Positions 35,682-44,003 of a DNA stretch of 64,000 bases are shown piece by piece; position 1 is the first letter of the stretch, and the number at the start of each line of letters is the position of its first letter. The translations under genes were made by a program, and so were the position numbers. The stretch lies in assembly GCA_965242665.1 (NCBI GenBank), contig OZ251484.1:3100001-3164000 (forward strand), in the 5' to 3' direction. The notes under the pieces are model-generated. The model was not told the DNA's origin and ran no database searches. It saw only the letters and a program-made list of their open reading frames with translations. This DNA is from VXLM01 sp965242665 (GTDB lineage: Bacteria; Chloroflexota; Dehalococcoidia; Lucifugimonadales; VXLM01).

Positions 35682-36084
35682 CAATAGATCAAGGATTCCG
35701 ATTCACGGTCTCATCCCGCTTCGGTCACGCCCTCTGCCGTGAATGGGACCATTGCGTTCTACCGAGATACCTTGGGGTTTGAAGTGACGGCAGCCTACCC
35801 AGACTACGACCCGGAGTTCTGTTCTCTCAAAGGGGGCGGCGCAGTCGCTATGTTCACACGCGCCGGCAGCAATGGTGTGAATTCTCTCTACATCTACTCC
35901 GCTGCTTTGGGAAGAAATCAGAAATGCCGCTACCGTGGCGTATTTGCCGCGCATGACAGAATACGGGATGCGAGAGTTTGGAATATGCGACCCAACCCGA
36001 TACCTCTGGAGGTTCGGCCATGACCTCTCGCGAGATCGCACGCACGGGATCCCTGAGTTCGCGCTACCCGCAGTCGGAGGATGA
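35682..36084 (+). pseudogene. Frameshifted VOC (glyoxalase-fold) family gene
   Basis: The N-terminal part reads IPIHGLIPLRSRPLP in one frame. The next frame carries NGTIAFYRDTLGFEVTAAYP and GGGAVAMFTRAG, the typical VOC half-module. A further shift near 35905 leads to LWEEIRNAATVAYLPR and EYGMREFGICDPTRYLWRFG, which matches the C-terminus of the intact VOC protein next door (EFTIRDPNGYALNFG). Two frameshifts break the gene. It appears to be a decayed paralogue of the gene at 36123-36575. Confidence 0.7.
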
Positions 36085-36122
36085 TGCCGTGGACGGAAGC
36101 GATCATAGAAGAGGCTAGACTC

Positions 36123-36575
36123 ATGACTGACTCCCACGTTTCGATTGGTGGACCCGTTCCGATACTCTTGACCGAGGACATGCCTGAAACTATCGAATAC
36201 TACTGCGAGACCCTGGGGTTCGAGGTGGCCAACGTAATGCCGCCGGACGAGCCTACTTGGTGCTTCCTGAGGCGGGGCGACGCTGGTGTCATGTTCATCG
36301 AGACTCACGGGCACGGCGAGGATGAGGATCATGAACACGCCCATGATCACGGCGACGGCCATGACCACGACGCCGACCACCCGGACCCGTCCGGCATGAA
36401 CCGCTTGTGGTCTCTTTACTTCTATCCGGACGACGTCGACGCCCTTTGGGAGAAGATGAAAAGCAAAGCAACGGTCGTCTACCCCCTGGAGAATATGGAC
36501 TACGGAATGCGGGAGTTCACGATCCGCGATCCAAACGGGTATGCGCTGAATTTCGGAAAGCCCATCGACGGTTGA
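36123..36575 (+). CDS. VOC-family protein with His/Asp-rich metal-binding insertion
   Basis: A 150-residue vicinal-oxygen-chelate protein (glyoxalase/bleomycin-resistance/dioxygenase fold). Each half has a beta-alpha-beta-beta-beta pattern: VPILLTEDMPETIEYYCETLGF, then LWSLYFYPDDVDALWEKM, ending REFTIRDPNGYALNFG. Between the halves, residues about 60-90 are HGHGEDEDHEHAHD followed by further His and Asp: ten His in about 25 residues. Such tracts bind Ni, Zn or Co in metal chaperones and are rare in VOC proteins. The start is ATG 36123; an ATG at 36081 would add 14 residues without family similarity. Confidence 0.85.
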   Translation: MTDSHVSIGGPVPILLTEDMPETIEYYCETLGFEVANVMPPDEPTWCFLRRGDAGVMFIETHGHGEDEDHEHAHDHGDGHDHDADHPDPSGMNRLWSLYFYPDDVDALWEKMKSKATVVYPLENMDYGMREFTIRDPNGYALNFGKPIDG

Positions 36576-36642
36576 GAACGAAGAAGTCATCAACTCGCCG
36601 CGAGGAGCCGCTGCTCTCACGGCCAAAAGGAATAGGAAAAGC

Positions 36643-37572
36643 ATGAACAGAGACGAAATGAAGCAACTGATACAAGGTACGGTCGTCACCACGCCTACCC
36701 CGATGGATGCGGACATGAAGGTCGACTATGCCCGCGTTACTGAAGTGACCCGCTGGTGGGTCGAGCAGGGCCTGGGCACCAACGTGGCTCCGCTCAAGGT
36801 GTGCGCTGCAGGCGGGGAGGGGCCTGACCTAACCGACTCGGAGTGGGAGCAGGTCATCCGCACGACGGTCAACGCCGCCGGGCCAAACGCCGTCGTCATG
36901 TGCGCCTTGAAGGCCAAGAGCACGTACCACACGATCGAGGACGCCAAGCGCGCCCAAGACCTCGGTATCGTCGGCCTCCAGATCGACCTGCCGTTCTTCC
37001 ACCACCCGAATCAGGACGACTACGTTCGATTCTTCACCGACATCTCCGACGCCATAGACATCGGCATCATGATCTACAACACCTTCTGGTGGGGTTGTCC
37101 TGGCGTCACTCCAGAGACGATGAACCGGCTCCGAGACGCCGAGCGCGTGGTGGCCCTCAAATACAGCGCCCCCTCTGACCGCGACTATGATGAGATGCGC
37201 CTCTACTCCGACCACTTCAACGTCATCAACAACGGAGGCCAACCGGTGCGCTGCCATGAACTGGGCGGGCGGGGGTACATCTCATCCACGGCCACGGCGT
37301 ATCCGCCCTACGATCTCAACCTATGGTCGCTCATGGAAGAGAGGCGGTACGAGGAAGCACAGGCGGAACTCGACCGCGTGAACTCGAAGTTCCAGGATTG
37401 GCGTGTCAAGACCAAGGACTACTCCGGAGGCTACCAGCACCTCAAGGCCTACATGAAGGTCGCCGGGTGGGACTGCGGCCAAACCCGCGAACCGTCCCAT
37501 TGGCTTTCCGACGAGTTGATGGACGAGCTTCGGGACATCTTCCGCGAAATCGGCTGGCCTGTGAATGGCTAA
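36643..37572 (+). CDS. Dihydrodipicolinate synthase (DapA) family protein, copy 2
   Basis: A 309-residue paralogue of copies 1 and 3. TTPTPMDAD, MIYNTFWWG (Tyr) and VALKYSAP (Schiff-base Lys) are conserved. The APLKVCAAGGEGPDL segment again replaces the family's usual substrate loop. SDISDAID-like residues (seen as FTDISDAIDIGIM) are almost identical in all three copies. A frame-matched ATG with GGAAT upstream starts it. Its divergence from copies 1 and 3 suggests related but distinct substrates. Confidence 0.85.
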   Translation: MNRDEMKQLIQGTVVTTPTPMDADMKVDYARVTEVTRWWVEQGLGTNVAPLKVCAAGGEGPDLTDSEWEQVIRTTVNAAGPNAVVMCALKAKSTYHTIEDAKRAQDLGIVGLQIDLPFFHHPNQDDYVRFFTDISDAIDIGIMIYNTFWWGCPGVTPETMNRLRDAERVVALKYSAPSDRDYDEMRLYSDHFNVINNGGQPVRCHELGGRGYISSTATAYPPYDLNLWSLMEERRYEEAQAELDRVNSKFQDWRVKTKDYSGGYQHLKAYMKVAGWDCGQTREPSHWLSDELMDELRDIFREIGWPVNG

Positions 37573-37628
37573 CCGCCGCCAAAGATGCCGGTATCTTCTC
37601 AACGATCACAACTAGAGGAGGCTTCAGG

Positions 37629-38549
37629 ATGAACCGTGGAGAACTCAAGCAAATCATGCGCGGCGTATCGGTCGCGGTGCCAACGCCGTTCGACCAGGAC
37701 TACCGGCTCGATCTGGCCGCGGCCACCGACCTGACCCAGTGGTGGGTCAGCCAGGGACTTGGAGGGAGCGAGTCGATGATAAAGCTCTGCTCCGCGTGGG
37801 GGCAGGGGCCGGATCTGTCCGACAACGAATGGCCGCACCTAGTGCGCACCGTCGTCAACGCCGGCGGACCCGGCGTCAACGTCATGTGCGGCCTCAAGTC
37901 GAAGGACACCATACGCACCATCGAAGACGCCAGGATCGCCCAGGATATGGGCGCCAACAGCCTGCAAATCGAGCTTCCCTACAACCACGCGCCCAACCAA
38001 GACCAGTACGTCAAGCACTTCACGATGATCTCCGACGCCATTGACATCGGCATCATGATCTACAATACCTACTGGTTCGGGGTCTCGCCTATCGAGCCGG
38101 AGACCATGCGCCGATTGGAAGACGCAGAGCATGTGGCCGCCGTCAAGTGGAACTATCCCGATCCCGACGGCTACGACAAGATGAGCGAATTCTCCGGCAC
38201 ATTCAACGTCATCGACAACTCTGGTCAGCACGTCCGCTGCTTCAAGAACGGAGGGGCGGGCATCGTCAGCGCCTTTGCCCCCGCATATCCCGCGCATGAC
38301 CTGAAGGTTGCGCGGCTGCTGAAGGAAGGGAAGTACGACGAGGCGGAGGCGTTGACGGATGAGGAAGACCAAGCGCTCGCTCCCGTTCGTGCGAAGACCG
38401 CCCAGTCCGGCGGAGGCTACCGACTGGCCAAGGCGATGATGGACATCGTAGGCCATCCAACCGGACCGCCCCGTCTGCCCACCGAACCCCTCGACGCAGA
38501 AGAGACGGCGATGCTCCGGGGGGCTATGGAGAAGCTCGGCTGGGTATAG
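37629..38549 (+). CDS. Dihydrodipicolinate synthase (DapA) family protein, copy 3
   Basis: A 306-residue paralogue. The family motifs are VAVPTPFDQD, MIYNTYWFG (Tyr) and VAAVKWNYP (Schiff-base Lys). GGSESMIKLCSAWGQGPDL occupies the substrate-loop position. ATG 37629 has AGAGGAGG upstream at 37614-37621, which is decisive since the frame is open further upstream through copy 2's coding sequence. It closes the three-enzyme cluster. The substrate is unknown; many such lyases cleave 2-keto-3-deoxy sugar acids or hydroxylated aromatic acids. Confidence 0.85.
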   Translation: MNRGELKQIMRGVSVAVPTPFDQDYRLDLAAATDLTQWWVSQGLGGSESMIKLCSAWGQGPDLSDNEWPHLVRTVVNAGGPGVNVMCGLKSKDTIRTIEDARIAQDMGANSLQIELPYNHAPNQDQYVKHFTMISDAIDIGIMIYNTYWFGVSPIEPETMRRLEDAEHVAAVKWNYPDPDGYDKMSEFSGTFNVIDNSGQHVRCFKNGGAGIVSAFAPAYPAHDLKVARLLKEGKYDEAEALTDEEDQALAPVRAKTAQSGGGYRLAKAMMDIVGHPTGPPRLPTEPLDAEETAMLRGAMEKLGWV

Positions 38550-38639
38550 CGCCGCGCTGCTTGTCGATAATGTTCACGCCGTTCCCTGGAATGTGGAGGC
38601 AAGGGCGTTCATGCTACTTTCTCTTCAAGGGAGAGTAAG

Positions 38640-41432
38640 ATGGATCGGGGAGTAGCAGGCATGGTCACAAGAGAACACGAGCACACGCTAAACGTGTGGC
38701 TGTCCGACCTGCTGCGCGAGCGAGGGCTGAATGCGCGGCAGGAGAAGATGCAGAGTGGAAGGCGCATCGATGTGGAGGTCCGCGTTGGGCCGGTTCGCAT
38801 TGCGCTGGAAGCGGAACAAGGGCAGACGAACGCCAAGAAGCGCGAGGCAATCGGCGACGCGGACAGGCGTCTGAAGCAAGGGCTTGCAGAGTGCGCTATC
38901 GCCGTCTGCTACCCGGAAGGCATTACCGAACCCGCGCAGATCCCGCGCAGCCGAATGCTATGGACGATACGCGCCCCAAACTCGTTGGTTCCACCACACG
39001 AGGCGCGTTGGAGCGGGGCAAACCTCGATGAACTCGCGTCCATCATTAGGCTGGCGCCTGTGCAACTGGGGAACCCAGACCACGCCGCCGCCGCGCTCTC
39101 TGCTAGCCTCGATGCAGCGGTAGAGCGGTTGGACGATGCACAGAAATGGATGCTCGCCGAAGAACTCGACTTGCCGCAGAGCAAGGGGCGGCGCGGGCGC
39201 TGGGACAAGGCCGCAAAACGCTCCCTCCTGGTCGTAGCCACTGCCGTCATGTTCCACGCGCGCTTGGACGCGCATCTTGCCGCCCTCCGACCGGAACACG
39301 ACGCTAGAAAGCCGCCATCCACTCGTTTCACAGACGAGTGGCCGCCCGATACCGCGCGCCAATGCACAGACGCCGACGATCCTACAACTGCATTCTCCCA
39401 CGCATGGAACTTGATTCTCGCTCTCGATTACAAGCCCATATTTGGGACGGCGCGTGCGGCCCTCAACGCTTGTCCGGCCGACCCCGCATTCACTGGAGCC
39501 ATTCGCGAAACAGCCAGAGCCGCCCTAGAAGTCGCTGGCAACATCGCCGGCATCCGACACGACCTGCTCGGGCGGATCTTCCATACGGTGTTGGACACTG
39601 CGCGGTATGACGGTTCGTTCTACACCACGACCGCCGCAGCGACCCTCCTGGCATCCTTGTCGATTACCCATGGCATGTGCGATTGGAGCGACGCAGACGC
39701 CGTCGCCAATCTGAGAATCGTCGATCCAGCCTGCGGAACGGGTACTCTTCTCATGGCGTCCGCCGAACGCATACGCCAACTCTCACCCCAGACGAGAGAC
39801 GACGACCGGTCTGCACGCGCGCTCATCGAACGAGTCTTGAGCGGCTACGACGTAAACATTACTGCGACCCACATGGCCGCGACTACGCTCGGGCTGCTCT
39901 CTCCAACCACTCGCTTTCGCAACATGAAGATCGGGCGGGCGCTGCTCGGCGTTGACGACGAGGGAGAAGCGTTCCTCGGCTCCTTGGACATTCTCGACGG
40001 GAAGGCCAAGATGTTGTCTTGGCCAAACGGCGGCCAGGCGGCCCAGTCCAAGATGCTGTCTCGGCCGAACGGCGTGCAGATCGACAGCGGGGAAGATATG
40101 CCGGAGATCGAGCCGGCCGATTTCGTCATCATGAATCCTCCATTCACCCGAGACAGCCTGCGGTACGATCAGTTCAGCCGAGAGGATGAGCGGAAGCTGA
40201 AAGACCGCGAGAAGCAGCTGTTCGCCAACACGCCGCTTCACTTGTCCGCCATTGGAAACGCCTTCCTCCTGCTGGCGGACTACATAAACAAGCCTGATTC
40301 CGGCACGGTTGCGTCCGTGATGCCGCTGGTGATGGCGACCAATGAGTCGGGGTTGGAGATTCGCAAGTATCTTGCGAACCGGTATCACGTAGATACTATC
40401 GTGACGTCTCACGATCCCGAGCGAATCTACTTTTCCGAGAACACGAGTATCGGAGAGATGCTATTGGTTTGCCGCCGCTGGGCGGATCCAAAGCGACAGA
40501 AACTTCCGACGCGTGTCGTCAACCTAGCATTCAATCCCCCGACGCCCGTAGACGCGGCCAGCGTGGCGCAGGCTATCGAAAAGGGCGACGTCGAAGCTCA
40601 GAACTACGGTACTGTCCAGATGTGGCCGGCCGATAGGATCGAGGCAGGAAACTGGGGCGCAGTACAGTTCTTCTCTCCGTATCTCTGTGGGAGGTTCTCG
40701 GAGATGGTGGAAGGTGAACTATTCGCGTCGGTTCGGTTGAGGAGCATTGCGGAAGTAGGTCCGGCAGGCCAGAGGATTCGTGAAGCGTATGAGAAGACTG
40801 GTATGCCCGACGCTCATGGGCGCATGGCGCTTTGGGAGCACGACACCACCGTCATGCAGACCATGTCCGTGGAGCCGGATACGCGCGTATCTGCCAAGGC
40901 CGAGTATGCGCATCGGGCGGATCGGTACTGGGAACAGAGGAGCAGGCTGATGCTGCCGACGCATCTCCATTTGCCAACCGATAGAGTGACCACAGTACGC
41001 TCGAGTACTCCTGTAGTCGGTTCGGCTTGGGTGCCGTGCAGGGTCGACGCGCCGCCGGATCGGCGGGAGAAGATGGACAAGGCGTTGTGCGTGTTCCTGA
41101 ACTCGTCTGTTGGGATATTGTCGATGCTCGGCGACCGCACGAACAAGAAGCCGACGTACCCAAACTTGTCGATCGAGGATTTGCGGAAGTTGAGGATTCC
41201 GGACTTTGCGGCGATGGGAGACGGCGCTGTTTGGAGGATGGCGATGGACTACGACAGCCTCGCAAAGCAACCAATGCTCCCGCTGCCGCAGATGGACTCT
41301 TGCGCCGTTCGCCGTACATTGGATGAATCCGTGTGCGCGGCGCTCCGCATCGACCGCGAAACTATCGACATGATCCGCCGAAGCCTCGCGTCCGAACCGT
41401 CGGTGACGGGAAGAAGATATGCGTCCGCGTAG
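38640..41432 (+). CDS. Large N-6 DNA methylase with N-terminal nuclease-like domain (type IIG-like)
   Basis: A 930-residue protein. Residues about 35-75 (RRIDVEVRVGPVRIALEAEQGQ) have a D..ExE pattern of a PD-(D/E)xK nuclease-like fold. The methylase domain has motif I DPACGTGTLLMAS near residue 365 and catalytic motif IV NPPF (IMNPPFTRD) near residue 500. The last 350 residues are probably the specificity region. It contains an internal near-repeat, KMLSWPNGGQ..SKMLSRPNGVQ. The architecture fits a single-chain restriction-modification enzyme or a BREX/Druantin-like defence methylase; I cannot decide. No partner gene is adjacent. It starts at 38640 with GGGAGAG upstream. Confidence 0.75.
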   Translation: MDRGVAGMVTREHEHTLNVWLSDLLRERGLNARQEKMQSGRRIDVEVRVGPVRIALEAEQGQTNAKKREAIGDADRRLKQGLAECAIAVCYPEGITEPAQIPRSRMLWTIRAPNSLVPPHEARWSGANLDELASIIRLAPVQLGNPDHAAAALSASLDAAVERLDDAQKWMLAEELDLPQSKGRRGRWDKAAKRSLLVVATAVMFHARLDAHLAALRPEHDARKPPSTRFTDEWPPDTARQCTDADDPTTAFSHAWNLILALDYKPIFGTARAALNACPADPAFTGAIRETARAALEVAGNIAGIRHDLLGRIFHTVLDTARYDGSFYTTTAAATLLASLSITHGMCDWSDADAVANLRIVDPACGTGTLLMASAERIRQLSPQTRDDDRSARALIERVLSGYDVNITATHMAATTLGLLSPTTRFRNMKIGRALLGVDDEGEAFLGSLDILDGKAKMLSWPNGGQAAQSKMLSRPNGVQIDSGEDMPEIEPADFVIMNPPFTRDSLRYDQFSREDERKLKDREKQLFANTPLHLSAIGNAFLLLADYINKPDSGTVASVMPLVMATNESGLEIRKYLANRYHVDTIVTSHDPERIYFSENTSIGEMLLVCRRWADPKRQKLPTRVVNLAFNPPTPVDAASVAQAIEKGDVEAQNYGTVQMWPADRIEAGNWGAVQFFSPYLCGRFSEMVEGELFASVRLRSIAEVGPAGQRIREAYEKTGMPDAHGRMALWEHDTTVMQTMSVEPDTRVSAKAEYAHRADRYWEQRSRLMLPTHLHLPTDRVTTVRSSTPVVGSAWVPCRVDAPPDRREKMDKALCVFLNSSVGILSMLGDRTNKKPTYPNLSIEDLRKLRIPDFAAMGDGAVWRMAMDYDSLAKQPMLPLPQMDSCAVRRTLDESVCAALRIDRETIDMIRRSLASEPSVTGRRYASA

Positions 41433-41476
41433 GTCGACATTCTGTGTTATACTCTTGCCAAGTCGGACTGGAACCG

Positions 41477-42054
41477 GGTTCCGTTTACTCTTGCGGCATG
41501 ACGGTTAGGGGACGGCAACTCTCCAAGCGGTGCGTCCAATCGCGCAATGGGAGATTCCCGCCTACGCGGGAATGACGTAGGCGGGTGCGGGAATGACATG
41601 GATAGGTGCGGGAGTGACGTAGATGGGTGCGGGAATGACATGGATAGGTGCGGGAGTGACGTAGATGGGTGTGGGAATGACGTGGATGGGTGTGGGAATG
41701 ACGTAGTCGGGTGCGGGAATGACGTAGGCGTGTGCGGGAATGACGTGGATGGGTGCGGGAATGACGTAGGCGGGTGTGGGAATGACGTAGGCGGGTGTGG
41801 GAATGACGTAGATGGGTGCGGGAATGACGTGGATGGGTGTGGGAATGACGTGGATGGGTGCGGGAGTGACGTAGAGGGGTGTGGGAATGACGCGGGAGGG
41901 TGTGGGAGTGACGTAGAGGGGTGCGGGAATGACGTGGGAGGGTGTGGGAATGACGTGGGAGGGTGTGGGAACGACGTAGGCGGGTGTGGGAATGACGGAG
42001 AGTCCAACCTTTTGCGGCCCGGGCGCAATCCATGCCGCAAAAGTAAACGGTAAG
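41477..42054. mobile_element. MITE-like element B2 with 8-bp target duplication and 21-bp tandem array
   Basis: A 578-bp element with the same left arm as B1 (GGTTCCGTTTACTCTTGCGG, then CATGACGGTTAGGG) and the same right arm ending CAAAAGTAAACGGTAAG. The 8 bases on each side are identical: TGGAACCG at 41469-41476 and 42055-42062. After the dRS3-like palindrome (41554-41576) come about 20 tandem 21-bp units of the form GGGAATGACGTAGRYGGGTG plus C or T, with point changes. Open frames of up to 197 codons cross it on both strands but are pure repeat translation. It lies between the large methylase and the ABC exporter operon. Confidence 0.87.
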
Positions 42055-42141
42055 TGGAACCGACTCGCCTATCTAACCGAGGTGTGATATGCTATCCTGT
42101 GATAGTACCGCAGGCGCGCAAGGAATCGTCGTGAGGAATGT

Positions 42142-43062
42142 ATGACGGGATCGCAGACTTCCCAGCCTCTTCTCGAAGCGAAGCAGTTGACCAAGCAATA
42201 CGGTGATACGGTGGCGCTGCATTCGGTGGACATGGGGGTGTACGAGGGGATCACTGGACTGCTTGGGCCCAACGGCGCCGGCAAGAGCACCGCCATGAAG
42301 CTCTTCCTCGGGCTGCTCCAGCCCACTTCTGGATCTGCGGAAGTCTTGGGAGAGAGGCCGTATGAGAACGTCGACATTCGAGCGCGGCTTGGGTATATGC
42401 CCGAGCACGACTGCCTACCCGGCGCGGTCACGGCATCCGAGTTCCTTGGGCACATGGCTCAGATGAGCGGGATTCCCCCGGCGTATGCGCGTACTCGTGC
42501 CGCTGATATCCTCCGCCACGTCGGACTCGACGAGGAACGATACCGCCATATCAAAGAGTACTCCACTGGAATGAAGCAGCGTGTCAAGCTCGCCCAAGCC
42601 CTCGTACATGACCCGGTCATGGTGCTGCTCGACGAGCCGACCGCCGGACTCGATCCGGGCGGACGCGAGGAGATGCTCCAACTCGTGCGCCGCACAGGCA
42701 GGCAGTTTGGCATTAGCATCATGCTCTCCTCACACCTCATGGGCGACGTGGAGAGCACCTGCGACCGCATCATCGTCATCGAAGGGGGCGAGATCATCGA
42801 GCAGGGGGAGGTTTCGCAGTTCACCCAAGAGACCCGGACGCTGCTCATCGACGTCGACGACCGGCGCGAGCAGGTGCTTGCCGCGCTAGGGCAGCGGGGA
42901 ATCGAGGCGGAAACGGAGGGGCATTCGATCGTCGTTCTCATGAGCGCGGACGAGCAGCTCGACGATATCCGCGACGCGGTCGCCGAATCCGAAGCCCGCC
43001 TGAGACGATTGGCGCTCAGCCGCGGGCAGCTGACGGACATCTTCCGGAGCGGCAAACGATGA
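42142..43062 (+). CDS. ABC exporter ATP-binding protein (pair 1)
   Basis: A 306-residue ATPase. Walker A GPNGAGKS, signature YSTGMKQRVKLA, Walker B VMVLLDEPTAGLDP and the switch His in LSSHL are complete. The C-terminal 80 residues (LLIDVDDRREQVLAAL onward) are a DrrA/CcmA-like extension. It belongs to the drug/antibiotic or ABC-2 exporter class. The stop overlaps the permease start (ATGA), beginning a four-gene operon with two ATPases and two permeases. Confidence 0.94.
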   Translation: MTGSQTSQPLLEAKQLTKQYGDTVALHSVDMGVYEGITGLLGPNGAGKSTAMKLFLGLLQPTSGSAEVLGERPYENVDIRARLGYMPEHDCLPGAVTASEFLGHMAQMSGIPPAYARTRAADILRHVGLDEERYRHIKEYSTGMKQRVKLAQALVHDPVMVLLDEPTAGLDPGGREEMLQLVRRTGRQFGISIMLSSHLMGDVESTCDRIIVIEGGEIIEQGEVSQFTQETRTLLIDVDDRREQVLAALGQRGIEAETEGHSIVVLMSADEQLDDIRDAVAESEARLRRLALSRGQLTDIFRSGKR

Positions 43063-44003
43063 CCCAGTCCACCGCGGAAATATACGACCTCGACTACCAG
43101 CATTACGACGGCCCGCGCGATGGCCGCTCCCGTGCAGTCCGCTCGTTGTGGGTCAACAGCTTCCGCACCGTCCTTGGACTGGGGCGCGGAGCGCGTGCAA
43201 AGATTCTTCCGGGCCTCATGTTCCTGTTCGTCATCACCCCAGCTGCCGGCATCGTCTTGCTAGCATCGATATCCGGAGACTCGGATGCACTGTTGAGCCA
43301 CGAAGACTACTACTCTCTCATCTCCCTCTTTCTGTTGTTGTTCTCCGCCATCATTGCGCCCGAGGTGCTCATCCCCGACCGGCGGGAGGGCGTCATCAGC
43401 CTCTATCTCGTGCGTCCGTTGACCATTGTGGACTATGTCGCCGCACGTTGGTCGGCCTTCGCGGTCGTCGCATTTGGGCTCGCTCTATCGGGGCAAACCC
43501 TCCTGCTCGTCGGCTTCCTGTTGGCTGCGGACAATCCGGCGGAGTATCTCCGCGACAACTGGCTCGACATACCCAGATTCGTTGCAGGGGGAGCGGTTGT
43601 TGCCCTGTTCATCACGACGATTCCCATGGCGGTATCCGCATTCACGACGCGCCGAGCATACGCTGCGGCGTTCGTCATCGCGGTATTCGTGATTTCGACG
43701 TCCGTGGCCGGCATTCTCACCGCGGAGACCTGCACGGTCGACTTTAGGCAGGAAGGCGTGGTCGTTGGAGATGCCGAAGACTGCGATAGGGTCACCGGCG
43801 ACTTTGCGAAGTGGTTCTCTCTACTTGACGTTCGCAGCGCGCCGATACAGATGAGTAACATGATCTTCGACAAGGAGCCGACAAACAGTAACGAACGGAT
43901 TGCCGCCGAGTTGAATTCTGTCGTTCGGGTTGCTTGGTACGCTCTGTTGGTAGTGGGACCGGGCGCGCTTCTTCTCATGCGCTATCGGAGAATGTCGATA
44001 TGA
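43059..44003 (+). CDS. ABC-2 type permease (pair 1)
   Basis: A 314-residue membrane protein with about six transmembrane helices, of the ABC-2 permease type. The first 45 residues are cytosolic, with QHYDGPRDGRSRAV near the start, as in NosY-like permeases. VLIPDRREGVISLYLVRPL is the coupling-region motif typical of ABC-2 permeases (compare RRSGTLEYLLSRP). It works with the ATPases at 42142 and 44000. Its stop overlaps the next ATPase start (ATGA). Confidence 0.85.
   Translation: MTQSTAEIYDLDYQHYDGPRDGRSRAVRSLWVNSFRTVLGLGRGARAKILPGLMFLFVITPAAGIVLLASISGDSDALLSHEDYYSLISLFLLLFSAIIAPEVLIPDRREGVISLYLVRPLTIVDYVAARWSAFAVVAFGLALSGQTLLLVGFLLAADNPAEYLRDNWLDIPRFVAGGAVVALFITTIPMAVSAFTTRRAYAAAFVIAVFVISTSVAGILTAETCTVDFRQEGVVVGDAEDCDRVTGDFAKWFSLLDVRSAPIQMSNMIFDKEPTNSNERIAAELNSVVRVAWYALLVVGPGALLLMRYRRMSI

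Noticed and set aside
34660..38549. True lysine-biosynthetic DapA
   Set aside because: The conserved substrate loop is altered in all three copies and no other lysine genes are near.
41447..42053. Open frames of 168-197 codons in three frames on both strands
   Set aside because: They are translations of the 21-bp tandem array of B2 (repeating SFPHPPT, RHSHT or GNDVGGCG). Unit length is a multiple of three, so all frames stay open. There is no start with a ribosome-binding site.
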